Positions 33,701 through 43,216 of a stretch of 64,000 nt of DNA are shown piece by piece. Made by a program: the position numbers and the translations under genes. Position 1 is the first letter of the stretch. Every line of letters begins with the position of its first letter. Below the pieces are notes generated by a model. The model was given only the letters and a program-made list of their open reading frames with translations, was not told where the DNA came from and searched no databases. Source of the DNA: Symbiodinium natans (Eukaryota; Sar; Dinophyceae; Suessiales; Symbiodiniaceae); the NCBI GenBank assembly GCA_905221605.1, contig CAJNDS010002126.1, positions 248,501-312,500 on the forward strand, written 5' to 3'.

Positions 33701-36135
33701 ATGATGGTTGTCGTTGTTGTTTTTGTTGTTGCTGCTGTTGTTGTCACTATGGTTAGTATCATGAATGTTAGCATCCTTCTACATGGCTACAGCATTGTAT
33801 CTTTCTATACTACCCTTAGAAACTCTTCTTCGTCCTCTTATCATGACGCACGCAATCTCGGATCGAGGGTCTCTTGCATTTGCGAAACCCACCGAACCCT
33901 CGACACTGCACACCTTCAAGCTGCTGCGGGTTTTCATCCCCGAGGCTCGCACCCCCCGAGGCTCGCACCCCCCCCACCTTGTGGCCCTAACCCTAAACCC
34001 TAAACCCTAAACCCCAAACCCCAAACCCCAAACCCTAAACCCTAAACCCTAAACCCCAAACCCTAAACCCTAAACCCTAAACCCAGGCAAGGGCATCCGA
34101 GACCTGGAGGGGCGGAGTCGACAAGAGGGCTGGAGTCGACCAGGACTTGGTAGCGCAGTGGTGCCCTTTACAGTTTATCTTGGTTCTGGGTTCCATTGTA
34201 AAGTAACCAGCCCGGTTTAGGGTTTAGGGTTTAGGGTTTAGGGTTTTGGGGTTTAGGGTTTAGGGATTCTTATAGAATGTTACTGGGCTACCAAGAGGAA
34301 CGACGCTGCTGGTGGCAGTGCAGAAGGAGCGGCGTGCCTTGGCAAAGGCCGGCTGGGCGGCGACGCAAGTTCAGGCGCGCGGGTGCGCGGGGTGAGGGCC
34401 CTTCGAAACTCGGTTCGCTCTTCGCTAGGTTTGCTGAGGAGTGCAGAATCTCATCTTGAGGGACCCTGATTTAGAGCAGCCGACCCCCCCCCCCCCCCCC
34501 AAACACTGAAACTTCTTGTTCCTTCGGAAGCGAAAAGTCGCGCTGGCTGCAGGAAGAGCCTTCGACTCACCCTCCAAGCCCCTCCATGCCGGAGACGGCC
34601 GACGAGGTTGGCGAGACTCGGGAGCCAAGTTGCAGGGGACGGTTTAGGGTTTAGGGTTTAGGGTTTAGGGTTTACGGTTTAGGGTTTAGGGTTTAGGGTT
34701 TAGGGTTCAGGGTTTTCAGTGGTCTACATGATGGTCCTGTTTTGCTTCCCGCTGCTCCTGACATTCCGGGTGCAGTGATGTAGCAAGTTAGTACCAGCGT
34801 TGACGTCAGAATCCTCGAACCCCACCGCGCCCCCCCTTCAACAAAACTTGGATTTCACGTTTTTTAAGAAATGGTGGGGCTGGAAACCTTCAATTTTTGA
34901 AGTTGAGCGGCTGGATTTCTTACTTGAAAGGAGGCGGGGGTCCTGATTTCTTATCTGAGGGGGGAAGCCCGTCAAATTAAGAAATTGAGGGGCTGGATTG
35001 CTTGAGGTTCAAGTTCAAGAAGTTGAGGGGCTGTTGCAAAAACCACCCAGACTCAGAAATTTTGGTCCCCTGCATAAGGCTACCCTCGATTTCTTAGTTT
35101 AGTCTTACTCCCCATGTTCGCATTTTTTGCCAGGAGTCCCCACGCGAGGGTGCGTGTTTCTTGAACCAACGAGGTGTTAAGCAGTGCAGCGGACCATGAT
35201 CGACAGAAGCGAGTCAGATGTTGGGTCCCAGACTCTGCGCCAGGGCTCCTAAACCCTAAACCCTAAACCCTTAACCCTAAACCCTAAACCCTAAACCCTA
35301 AACCCTAAACCGTACACCCTAAATACTAACCCCTCGAAATGTTAAAGTTTCGGGCTTAGGGCTCATCTGAGGGTAGTATCATGGGCCCTTAATCTGGGTG
35401 GAAAAGGGGTCTTCTTTTAAGGGGCCATAAGGGACCATGTAACTACCCTAAGAGCTCAGCCCTGACCCTAAACCCTATACCCTATACCCTAAAGCCTAGA
35501 CCCTAAACCTTAAACCCCAAACCCTAAACCCTAAACCCTAAACCCTAAACCCTAAACCCTAAACCCTAAACCCTAAACCCTAAACCCTAAACCCTAAACC
35601 GTAAACCCTAAACCCTAAACCCTAAACCCTAAACCCTAAACCCGAAACCCTAAACCCTAAACCCTAAACCCTAAACCCTAAACCCTACACCCTAAACCCT
35701 GAACCCTAAACCCTGACTCGTAGACTTGAGCCGAGGAAGTTCGCAGCCAGGAAGTAGTGACAGCCGACGAGGCTGCGGGGGTGAGTCTTGGGTCGTTCGT
35801 TCAGGGTTTAGGGTTTAGGGTTTAGGGTTTAGGGTTGAGGGTTTAGGGTTGAGGGTTCAGGGTTCAGGGTTTAGGGTTTAGGGTTTAGGGTTTAAGGGTT
35901 GTTACCCTTAACCCTTAACCCTTAAACCCTTAAACCCTAAACCCTAAACCCTAAACCCTAAACCCTAAACCCTCAACCCTAAACCCTAAACCCTAAACCC
36001 TCAACCCTAAACCCTAAACCCTAAACCCCCAAACCCCCAAAACCTGCACCCAGGAGGCCGCCATCCTGCACTCTGAGCCCGCGGAGGGCACCGGCGAGGC
36101 TGTCTCCCTTCCCCAAGAGGGGCCTTTGAGGGAAG
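25410..36135 (+). CDS. HPDP / FIDFMSLYQ / RGWCLAE / FTHRSD protein with C-terminal leucine-rich repeats
   Basis: Probable start ATG 25410 (MQGSYEPMEDPMHLALALLD). Exons in order: 26037-26140 (LWPRRQEAE); 26516-26605 (VISLSHMWEATGHP); 27077-27192 (DPYGFQLSEL and MILGVFIDFMSLYQ); 27323-27407 (AFQDAMRSMHLLYTHDW); 28032-28089 (RGWCLAELQWS); 28830-28930 (FRRELAKSAFTHRSD); 30121-30175, 30379-30446 and 30750-30792 (ALELEGLPE / LEQLQLSRCAIGVQG, first repeats); 31641-31732 (LSLDLSLNFVGDAGA); 32630-32690 (LVLKNNCIEDAGA); 33567-33663 (GLGKLDLQYN); possibly 34087-34118, 35751-35780 and 36054-36135. Phases agree at the joins 26605/27077, 27192/27323, 28930/30121, 30175/30379 and 30446/30750. From memory this block order recurs in dinoflagellate proteins of unknown function; the repeats suggest protein binding. 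The 3' end is uncertain. Confidence 0.72.
25803..26012. repeat. CCCTAAA array
   Basis: About 29 units with two matching truncations (CTAAACTACCCTAAA at 25915-25945), suggesting that a short imperfect block was itself duplicated. Confidence 0.88.
26516..27407 (+). CDS. Core exons: SHMWEATGHP-DPYGFQL-GVFIDFMSLYQ
   Basis: Three exons: 26516-26605, 27077-27192 and 27323-27407. The first join only restores the HPDP motif if the intron starts with GA (GATCCT) and ends CCCAG, with GATCC present at both ends. The second intron is GC-AG and only 130 nt, with TTTAGGG in the middle. The joined frame is uninterrupted. Confidence 0.75.
26915..27084. repeat. CCCTAAA array between exact 17-bp direct repeats
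   Basis: TGAACCCAGGATCCCTA occurs at 26915-26931 and 27068-27084. The second copy is the real acceptor and start of exon 27077. Between them lie CCCTGAA and then perfect CCCTAAA units. Confidence 0.9.
27623..27728. mobile_element. Inverted-repeat (MITE-like) element, copy 3
   Basis: Shares GTTCCCTTATAAAGTAACCA, GGTGCCCTGAATATAATATG and the right end GCTGGGCTACCCAG with copies 1 and 2. The left end is degraded (CTTGGGTACTCTTT) and no clean target duplication is seen. Confidence 0.6.
28032..28930 (+). CDS. Core exons: RGWCLAELQWS and FTHRSD
   Basis: Exon 28032-28089 follows CCAG and is open to a TGA just past its likely donor. Exon 28830-28930 follows GCAG. Ending it at a GC donor (28931) makes the join to 30121 read QMVFEEKARDA without a frame break. 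An exon near 28600-28670 (SSMKFGHVLGTTSFKS) may lie between them. Confidence 0.65.
28443..28593. repeat. CCCTCAA array grading into CCCCAAA and CCCTAAA
   Basis: About nine CCCTCAA units, five CCCCAAA and then CCCTAAA, three homogeneous blocks side by side. Confidence 0.85.
29231..29294. other. Short unique spacer before the 86-bp repeats
   Basis: No feature seen. The neighbouring 28961-28988 stretch is a T19G9 homopolymer pair and 29118-29165 is TA-rich; the whole 28931-30120 interval is one intron of the LRR gene. Confidence 0.4.
29295..29530. repeat. Three tandem copies of an ~86-bp unit
   Basis: Units start GCGTGAACGCCAACC (29295), the same (29382) and GCGTGAATGCAACC (29467), each with CTCTGCGTG, a TTTTTGCG...GAGACGCAAAAA inverted pair and CTCTGCG again. 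Flanked on both sides by GATGG-type simple repeats (29165-29215, 29528-29620). It lies inside an intron of the leucine-rich repeat gene. Confidence 0.7.
30000..30104. repeat. CCCCAAA/CCCTAAA array
   Basis: About eight CCCCAAA units flanked by CCCTAAA, ending 17 bases before the acceptor of exon 30121. Confidence 0.85.
30121..33663 (+). CDS. Leucine-rich repeat exons
   Basis: Exons 30121-30175, 30379-30446, 30750-30792, 31641-31732, 32630-32690 and 33567-33663 each carry about one repeat of the form L-x-L-x-x-N/C-x-I/V-G-x-x-G-A. One repeat per exon fits intron gain or tandem growth of a repeat-coding gene. The first three joins are phase-consistent; later ones were not fully resolved. Confidence 0.65.
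32244..32309. mobile_element. Shortened copy of the palindromic element
   Basis: Shares TTGGGATGTTCCCCGTTATA and CTAGCAGTCCTTACTAGGG with the left arm of the 61.8-kb element, then ends in GTACTATCCC, an inverted match to GGGATGATAGT in the same copy. The outer right arm is missing. Confidence 0.62.
33423..33537. repeat. CCCTAAA array before the 33.6-kb LRR exon
   Basis: About 12 perfect units then CCCCAAA/CCCGAAA. A TTTAGGG array of similar length lies 150 bases upstream (33195-33282) in opposite orientation within the same intron. Confidence 0.85.
34146..34295. mobile_element. Inverted-repeat (MITE-like) element, copy 2, containing a TTTAGGG array
   Basis: Begins CTTGGTAGCGCAGTG and ends GTTACTGGGCTACCAAG. 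Both ends are followed or preceded by AGGA, a probable target duplication. The middle carries TTCCATTGTAAAGTAACC as in the other copies, then about 50 bp of TTTAGGG repeats (34214-34265) that copies 1 and 3 lack. Confidence 0.72.
34750..35240. other. Telomere-free island near the end of the LRR gene
   Basis: Contains loosely repeated GAGGGGCTGGATTTCTT-type blocks (34909, 34990, 35022) and no frame I can support as coding. Confidence 0.4.
35511..35714. repeat. CCCTAAA array
   Basis: About 27 units with single-base variants (CCGTAAA, CCCGAAA, CCCTACA), ending before the short exon candidate at 35751-35780. Confidence 0.88.
35803..36031. repeat. Head-to-head inverted telomeric arrays
   Basis: TTTAGGG/TTGAGGG units (35803-35898) meet CCCTTAA/CCCTAAA units (35905-36031) at AAGGGTTGTTACCCTT. 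The two halves are mutual inverted repeats of about 100 bases each. Confidence 0.88.
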
Positions 36136-36725
36136 GGCTTGGGGTTTAGGGTTTAGGGTTTGGGGTTTAGGGTTTAGGATTTAGGGTTTAGGGTTTAGGG
36201 TTTGGGGTTTAGGGTTTGAGGTTTGGGGTTCAGGGTTCAGCGTTTAGGGTTTAGGGTTTAGGGCTTAGGGGTTAGGGGTTAGGGGTTTAGGTTTTAGGGT
36301 TTAGGGTTTAGGCTTGCGGGTTTGGGTTTGGGTTCGGGTTGTAGACTTGGGCAATGTGCTTCAGGGATTTGACTTGAAATTGTCCCCATTGCGGGGGGCA
36401 CCCTGAATACAACAGGCCGTGATCAGTTGGAGCCGACCACATAAAAGTTTGAGAAGCCCCAAGCCCCAGCACCCTGAGGGTGAAAAGGTGGTTCAGGCTG
36501 TAGATGGTTGCGCGCACTCAAGGCTAAGCCTTTATAAGCACATAGATGTCCAAACAAGTCGGGGTAAGCGTGTGCGCAGCTTCAGTTGAACCACACTCCC
36601 GTCAACGCCTGAAAATTCCAAAGCCCAGAACTTGCGAAAGATGCACGGACGGGAATCTCTAAGATTCTGCAGCCACCGCAGCCCATTTTCTCCAGTACAG
36701 GAGACCCCTAGTAGCGGAATCGAAG

Positions 36726-39700
36726 ATGCGCGGCTATCTGAGGGCTTGGCTTCTCTTCGCCATTGCAGGGGCCGATGGCCCTAGCCCCCCCAGCACGACG
36801 TCTACCACCACCAAAGCCGTGGAGGAGGTTTCTTTGTCATAGTTGGGGGTAACATTTTACATCTTTAAGGGTACTTCAAACCCAATAAGAATATTACAAA
36901 CCCTAAACCCTAAACCCTAAACCCTAAACCCTAAACCCTAAACCCTAAACCCTTAAACCCTAATAATTTCAATTTTGAATACTCTCCCAACCATAAACTA
37001 GGTTTGCAGCAGTTGCGGATGTCCCACTGCGGCATCGCTGGGCAGCCAGTCGGTGGAGGGCTGCAAGGATGCATGCGCCGAGACGAGCAACCACTTCCAG
37101 CATGCCAGTGACAGCAGCTGCGCCTGCTGTACCTATATCCCCCCTTGGGAATGGTTTTTTTTTAAATTCTGTTTATATAAAACCCCAAGAGGATACTAGA
37201 AATATATGATTTTTATTGCGGTTCTAAGGGGAGTATAGGTACTAGGAACCAGCTTACTTCGGATGATGCTGGGTTGGGCCTCCGGGTTCTTCGTGCAGCT
37301 GGTGCGGACTACGTGTTGGCCTGTGAGCTTTGCTGGTGCCCGAGGTCGTTCGAGGATATGGGCAACCGGTCCATCAGCGAATGTGCTCAAACTTGCCAGG
37401 ACCAGAACTACTCCTTCTTTCAGCACGCATATGACGACAGCTGCACTTGTTGTCGTGATGAGTCTTGGGCGAGAATCATGCCTGGGACCAATATCTATTG
37501 GCTGCAAAACTTCACAGCAGCAGTTGTAAGTTCAGCTACACTCAGGATAGTCTCACCCTTGGCCCTCCTTTTCTTGGTCTTTAGGGTTTAGGGTTTAGGG
37601 ATTGAGTGAACTTGACTCTTGACCGCCAGCGAAGATCGCAGGCCCAAGACACGAAAGAAGCGAGCCGAAACCGGACATGACCTGTGGGTTTACGAAAGAA
37701 GGGCGTTCCCTTATAATCAGGACCCCAAACAGGTGCCCCGAATTTCGGAAAGCCCCATATCCGCCTGATTCACATTCACAAGTCTCCACTGGTGAAACGG
37801 GTTCTACGGGATCCGCTCAGAGTTCAAGTTGCATGCAGCTTCCGAGGCATGGCAAGCTTCACCAATTTTTTGTGTGTATATGTATATATGTACAGTTTTT
37901 GTATGATTGTATTGTATTGTATTGTTTCGTATTGGTATTGGTATTGGTGTTGGTGTTGGTGTTGGTGTTGGTATTGGTATTGGTATTCGTATTGGTATTG
38001 GTATTGGTATTGTATCGTATTGTATTGTATTGTATTACATTTTGTATTGTATTGTATTGTATTGTATTGTATTGTATTGTATTGTATTGTATTGTATTGT
38101 ATTGTATTGTATTGTATTACATTTTTGTATGGTATTGTATTGTATTGTATTGTGTTGTATTGTAGTGTATTGTCTTGGTAGTGTATTGGTATTGTATTGG
38201 TACTGTATTGGTATTGTATTGGTATTGCAGTTGTATTTATTGTATTGTATTGCATTTTTTATTGTATTATCTTGTAATTGAATTGGACTATATAGATGTC
38301 TAGACGCAGATGTGTCATGGAATTCGACCAAATGAGGCCCTTGCGCATTGTTACCCAACATTGAGAAGCATGGTGGGAACTCAATTCGGTTTGGCTCCCG
38401 GCGAATGTGGTTTAGGGTTTAGGGTTTAGGGTTTAGGGTTTAGGGTTTAGGGTTTAGGGTTTTGGGTTTTGGGTTTAGGGAGGTACTGTTTTCGATCAAG
38501 CTTAGTCTTCATACATATGCAGTTGATGAGTTCTGGGAGCTGGACCGTCCTTTCCGCATCAGCTGTTGGCAGGTCTTCCTGGTAGAGTGTGTTGGTTGTG
38601 AAGTGTGGCATGTGTGAACCCCTAAACCCTAAACCCTGAACCCTGAACCCTCAACCCTGAACCCTAAACCCTAAACCGTAAACCCTAAACAGTGAACCAG
38701 CTGGTCAATCTTCGTAGGTTGCGGGTTGCGTGGGCCTGCGTCCCGCAGGACCGTCTTGTTGCTTAATCGTTGCGTTTGGTATTCGCCTCCAGACACGTGG
38801 TGCTTATGGGTTTAGGGTTTAGGGTTTAGATACGATAACAGAGAAGTCCAGACCACACAGAATCCCCAAAGTCGTTAGCCCCCAAACAAAGTCCCCCGCC
38901 CCAACGTCCAAAGCCTCCACAAGACCTCCTAAGACTCAACCTCGAAGCCCAAAGCCCTAAACCCTTAAGCCTCAAGCCCTTAAGCCCAAAACGAAGCCTT
39001 GAGATGAGATTCCAAAGTCTGGACTCACACCCTAATCTCTAAACCCTCACCCATAAACCCTGAACCCTGAACCCTAAACCCTAAACCCTAAACCCTAAAC
39101 CCTAAACCCTAAACCCTAAACCCTAAACCCTAAACCCTAAACCCTAAACCTTAAACTCAGCCGGCAGGTGGAAGAGGCGCCCTTCGTGCGACTTTCTAGC
39201 TTGGCTTCGTCTGGATCTGCTCTTGCGGGTGACTCGGACAGAACCCAGAGTTTAGGGTTTAGGGTTTAGGGTTTAGGGTTCAATTAGGGTTTAGGGTTTA
39301 GGGTTTAGGGTTCAGGGTTTAGGGTTTGGGGTTTAGGGTTTAGGGTTCAATTAGGGTTTAGGATTGGGGTTTGACTCCAACCTTATGACCGCAAGCCCTG
39401 AACCCTGACTGGTGAGCGGCGGAGTGCTTACGGCCCTGGCATTGGTTTAGGGTTTAGGGTTTGGGGTTTAGGGTTTAGGGTTTAGGGTTTAGGGTTTAGG
39501 GTTTAGAGGCGCCCCCGTCGAGCCCGATACCGACCTGCAGCAAATTGACGTCAAGATGCTTATGGAAGAGGAGCGCTTCCGGTGGGGGTAGGGTTCAGGG
39601 TTTAGGGCTCAGGGTTTAGGGTTTACGGATTCGTTAGGGTAGGATTTAGGGTTTAGGGTTTAGGGTTTGGGGTTTAGGGTTTAGGGTTTAGGGTGGTTTA

Positions 39701-39995
39701 GGGCTCAGGGTTTAGGGTTTATTGTTTAAGGATAAGGGTTTCTGGTTTTCCACCCAAGCGTCTTCAAACAACCTCCAAATGTCGCAGAGGGTATAGGGTC
39801 TTGGATTTCGGGTCAAGCCCTAAACCCTAAACCCTAAACCCTAAACCCTAAACCCTAAACCCCAAACCCTAAACCCTAAACCCTAAACCCTAAACCCTAA
39901 ATGCTAAACCCTGAGCCAGGAGCTGCCATTCTTCAACCCCCCCGAGGAAGAGATGGGGTCCGACTTGGCAGGCTCCTTTCCTAAGCCGAGCCTAG
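36726..39995 (+). CDS. Secreted protein with two cysteine-rich repeats
   Basis: ATG 36726 opens a signal peptide (MRGYLRAWLLFAIAGADG) followed by a serine/threonine linker. Exon 1 is 36726-36827, exon 2 37002-37128 and exon 3 37299-37525 (canonical GTAAGT at 37526); all joins keep phase. Exons 2 and 3 are diverged copies: C-x2-C-x-C, later C-x3-C, then F-Q-H-A-x-D-x-S-C-x-C-C. Later exons 39168-39227 (EEAPFVRLSSLASSGSALA) and 39509-39581 (DTDLQQIDVKMLMEEERF) continue in phase; 39920-39995 (ELPFFNPPEEEMGSDLAG) is likely. A short exon ending in TGA (41522-41548, VRQLLATL) may be the last. The cysteine repeat resembles small extracellular modules such as apple/PAN in size only; I cannot name the family. 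Confidence 0.62.
37002..37525 (+). CDS. Tandem cysteine-rich exons 2 and 3
   Basis: Exon 2 (37002-37128) and exon 3 (37299-37525) share ordered cysteines and the motif FQHAxDxSCxCC, so they arose by duplication. The 170-nt intron between them has no telomeric array; it begins GTACCT and is mostly an inverted-repeat element with a second copy at 61.1 kb. Confidence 0.7.
37131..37240. mobile_element. Inverted-repeat element forming most of an intron
   Basis: Left end ACCTATATCCCCCCTTGGGA, right end the inverted equivalent (CTAAGGGGAGTATAGGT). It starts two bases inside the intron between the cysteine-rich exons (37129-37298). A second copy lies at about 61135-61229, sharing TTGTTTATATAAAAC-like and GGTTCTAAGGGGAGTATAGG blocks. 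Confidence 0.65.
37906..38275. repeat. TATTG pentanucleotide microsatellite
   Basis: TATTG repeats with TGTTGG and TATTGG variants over about 370 bases. Long frames such as VLVLVL and IVLYCIVLYC are artefacts. The island 37600-38400 holds no telomeric array. Confidence 0.9.
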
Positions 39996-40049
39996 GAGGG
40001 CTCCGAAGTAGGGTTTAGGGTTTAGGGTTTAGGGTTTAGGGTTTAGGGT

Positions 40050-40081
<32 letters not shown>

Positions 40082-40595
40082 GGTTCAGGGTTCAGGGCTT
40101 TCGGGGTTTCGGGTATACATATATATATATATATATAGGGCTTTAGGGGTTAGGGGTTTGGGGTTTAGGGGTTTGGGGTTTAGGGTTTAGGGGTTAAGGG
40201 GTTGAGGGATTTTTTTTTTAGGGGTTGAGTGGCCTAGCGGTCGAGGGGTTTGGGGTAGGGGCTTTGGGGTTTATGCATACTGTGCAGCCTCGGCGCTGTG
40301 TGGTCGGTTCCTGACCTGCGCCTGAAACCTGAAACTCCAACTAAGAAGCCATCTGGGTTTAGGGAAGCCAAACGCAACAACTCTAAAGACCCTAAGATCT
40401 AAGCACTGTTTAAACTATCCATCAAGATCAACAAGCCATGCCTGCCCCTAAACCCTAAACCCTACACCCTACACCCTACACCCTAAACCCTAAACCCTAA
40501 ACCCTAAACCCTAAACCCTAAACCCTAAACCCTAAACCCTAAACCCTAAACCCCAAACCCTAAACCCTAAACCCCCTAAAGTCAGAAGCCCTCTG

Positions 40596-41578
40596 GGGGC
40601 GTCGATGTCAGGACCGCCACCACAAGGACCACCCTGCTGGGCACCCTTTGACTGCAACAAGCCCGGCGCCTGCCAGCTACATCTCTGAGGCAGGGGTTTA
40701 GGGTTTAGGGTTTTAGGGTTTTAGGGTTTTAGGGTTTAGGGTTCAGGGTTCAGGGTTCAGGGTTCAGGGTTTGGGTTCAGGGTTTCGGCGTTTCGGCGTG
40801 TTAGGGCTAAAAAAACTAGGGTTCGAGAGGTTCAAGGGGATTGTGGGGATCATTGCCCCTGCTGGTGTTTTTTGTGTCGCTTTTTGTGTGCGTCGGGTTG
40901 AGCTCAGGAAGTATCCCCATGCCTGGCAAGTCAGGGTTCCCCGAAACCGCGTTGCTGCAGACAAGCCGGAGCCAATCCGAGCACACGTTTCCTTGGTAGC
41001 CCAGTGGGACCCCTTTTCCCTTTTTTTTTTTTTTGTGGTTCAAGGTTCCCTTATCAAGTAGCCAACCCCCAAAACAGAGTGCCCTTATTGAAGCTTCCCT
41101 TCTCAAGTAGCCAACCCCCAAAAAAGGGTGCCCTGATTATAATGTGGTTACTGGGCGCCCAAGTTTCTGTTGGGGGACGTTCAGGGCCGAAGCTTGGCCC
41201 CTCCGAGCTAAGGTCTCTCTCTCTCTCTCTCTCTCTCTCGCTCTCCCTCTCCCTCTCCCTCTCCCTCTCCCTCTTCCTCTCCCTCTCCCTCTCCCTTTGT
41301 GTATACTATATGTGTATATACATGTCAATGTACCCATACGTATATCCTTTTTTGTCTACCTCTTGTCCCTCTGTCTATCTATCTATCTATCCATCTATCT
41401 GTCTGTCTGTCTATCTATCTATTCATCTATCTAGCTGTATATCTATCTATCTAGATATCCATCTATCCGTACATAACATCAACAGTCGACATTTTCCATC
41501 CTGAAGTCCATTGCTGCGCAGGTCCGGCAGTTGCTGGCGACGCTGTGAGGCAAGCGATGAGTCTGAGCTGGTCCTTTG
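40596..41578 (+). CDS. Possible exons between the cysteine-rich gene and SRPRA
   Basis: At 40602 a frame opens MSGPPPQGPPCWAPFDCNKP and runs to about 40650. At 41522 one frame reads VRQLLATL and stops; another reads GSCWRRCEASDESELVLW and stops at 41578. I cannot decide which frame is used, or whether this is the end of the upstream gene or a small separate one. An inverted-repeat element (40992-41163) and CT-rich and ATCT-rich microsatellites lie between. Confidence 0.25.
40992..41163. mobile_element. Inverted-repeat (MITE-like) element, copy 1
   Basis: Begins CTTGGTAGCCCAGTG and ends ACTGGGCGCCCAAG, its imperfect inverted complement. It is flanked on both sides by TTTC, a probable 4-bp target duplication. 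Inside are two tandem copies of a block containing CAAGTAGCCAACCCCC. Related copies lie at 34146-34295 and about 27623-27728. No coding capacity. Confidence 0.7.
41215..41475. repeat. CT, CCCTCT and ATCT microsatellites
   Basis: (CT)n 41215-41238, (CCCTCT)n 41240-41298, then ATCT/GTCT tetranucleotides 41375-41460. All frames across are artefacts. Confidence 0.88.
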
Positions 41579-43062
41579 GTGATGGTCCCCAGTCAGGTTT
41601 AAGGGTTTAGGGGGCTTAAGGGTTTCAGGGTTTAAGGGCTCAGGGGTTCAGGGGTGCAGGGGCTGAGGAGTTCAACCAAATCGTCGCGGGGGCGCCCTCC
41701 AAAGGAGAGCAGCCATGTGCAACGTGGCGGATTCTGAAGAAGGACAAATTTAGGGCTCAGGGTTCGGGTTCGTAGGGTTTAGGGCTTTTAGGGTTTAGGA
41801 TTTAGGGTTTAGGGCTTAGGTTTTAGTGTTTAGGGTTTAGGGCTTAGGGATCGAAGGGTTCGTAGGGCTTAGGGCTTAGGGTCTAGGGCTTGGTTAGAAG
41901 CACGGTCGCTTCATGGTGCAGGGTGCGGGGAGTGGGCGGATCTTCCATGCTGAGCGCCCCCCCATTCTTCCATATGGGTTTCGGGTTTAGGGTTTAGGAT
42001 TTAGGGTTTAGGGGAGTTGAAACCTAAAACCCCCAAATTTCAAGTCCTGAACCCACTCAAGAGCTCAAAGCCCGAAGCCCTACAACCCTAGGCCTCGAAA
42101 GCCCGTGAGCACGAATTACAGGTGTATCCAGAAGCCCAAAACCCCACAAGCCAAGACCTTCAAGCCCCCGATCCTACAACCTTTTCAGACCTCAACAGAC
42201 CTAAGCCCGCAACCTCGAAAACCCTAAGCCCCTGCAACCCTGAAACCCCCTCAAGTCTACGTACGACCCTCGACCCCCTCAGCTCTGCCACCCTAGCCCT
42301 AAAACCTGAACCCCAAATGCTAAACCCTAAACCCGAAAACGCCCTAAACCCTACAACCCTGGACCTCCCGAACCCTAGACCCTCGAACCTCTAAAAGACA
42401 GGGGTCTGAATAAGTGTGAACTTGTGCTCCCTTTGCAATAATCATACGATAAAAACACCTCCAAACCCCATTCTAATTATTAAGGCCCCAACCCTACACC
42501 CTAAACCCTAACCCTATACAACAAAGACGAGCCCGCTCTCCTCTCGCCCTCCTAGAAGCCCTCAGTGCCAGGGCCTTAGGCCCCACCCTAAGTACACCTA
42601 AGACCCTGAGCTCTCTCATCCCTGAAGCCACATAAACCCTCAACCCTAAACCCCAAACCCTAAAGCTCTAAAGCCCTTAGAGCCTAGAACCATAGCGCCC
42701 TGGAATCCGCCTCTTGGCTTGGCAGCTTACACGTTGTTTTGAGACCGCACCTGCCTCCCTGCCGCCCTGCCTGACCGAGAGGTGCTTGGGCCTTGAGGGG
42801 TTTGTGGGGGCTGGGGGGTTCACCCTAAACCCTAAACCCTAAACCCTAAACCCTAAACCCTAAACCCTGAACCCTAAACCCTAAACCCTAAACCCTATTA
42901 GGGTTTGGGGTTCAGGGTTCTGGGTTGCGAACCGCAAGCCCTAAACCCCCAAACCCTGTTCGTGTTTAGGGTTCTGTTTCTCCCAATACGTTTACGGTGG
43001 AGTTGGGGATTGAGTGTGGGCTCTACGGGATCCAGATCCGCAACTCAGGGAATTCCTACGCC

Positions 43063-43150
43063 CTAAACCCTAAACCCTAAACCCTAAACCCTAAACCCTA
43101 AACCCTAAACCCTAAACCCTAAACCCTAAACCCTAAACCCTAAACCCTAA
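43063..43150. repeat. CCCTAAA array upstream of SRPRA
   Basis: About 12 perfect units ending 65 bases before the SRPRA start codon, so arrays also occupy the 5' flank of genes. The 42000-43060 stretch upstream is degenerate CCCTAAA-like and unique sequence without a supported exon. Confidence 0.85.
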
Positions 43151-43216
43151 ACCCCAAGCCCCAAACCCTGAACCCCCAATTATCCGAGGAGGGTTGAAGC
43201 GCAGCCGCAGGTCGCC

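Noticed and set aside
33701-34003. 100-codon frame starting with poly-valine
   Set aside because: Driven by a GTT/GTTGTT simple repeat and ending in telomere-derived NPKP; no exon borders.
37677-38361. Several frames of VLVL, IVLYC and NTIQYNTIQY type
   Set aside because: TATTG pentanucleotide repeat read in different frames and strands.
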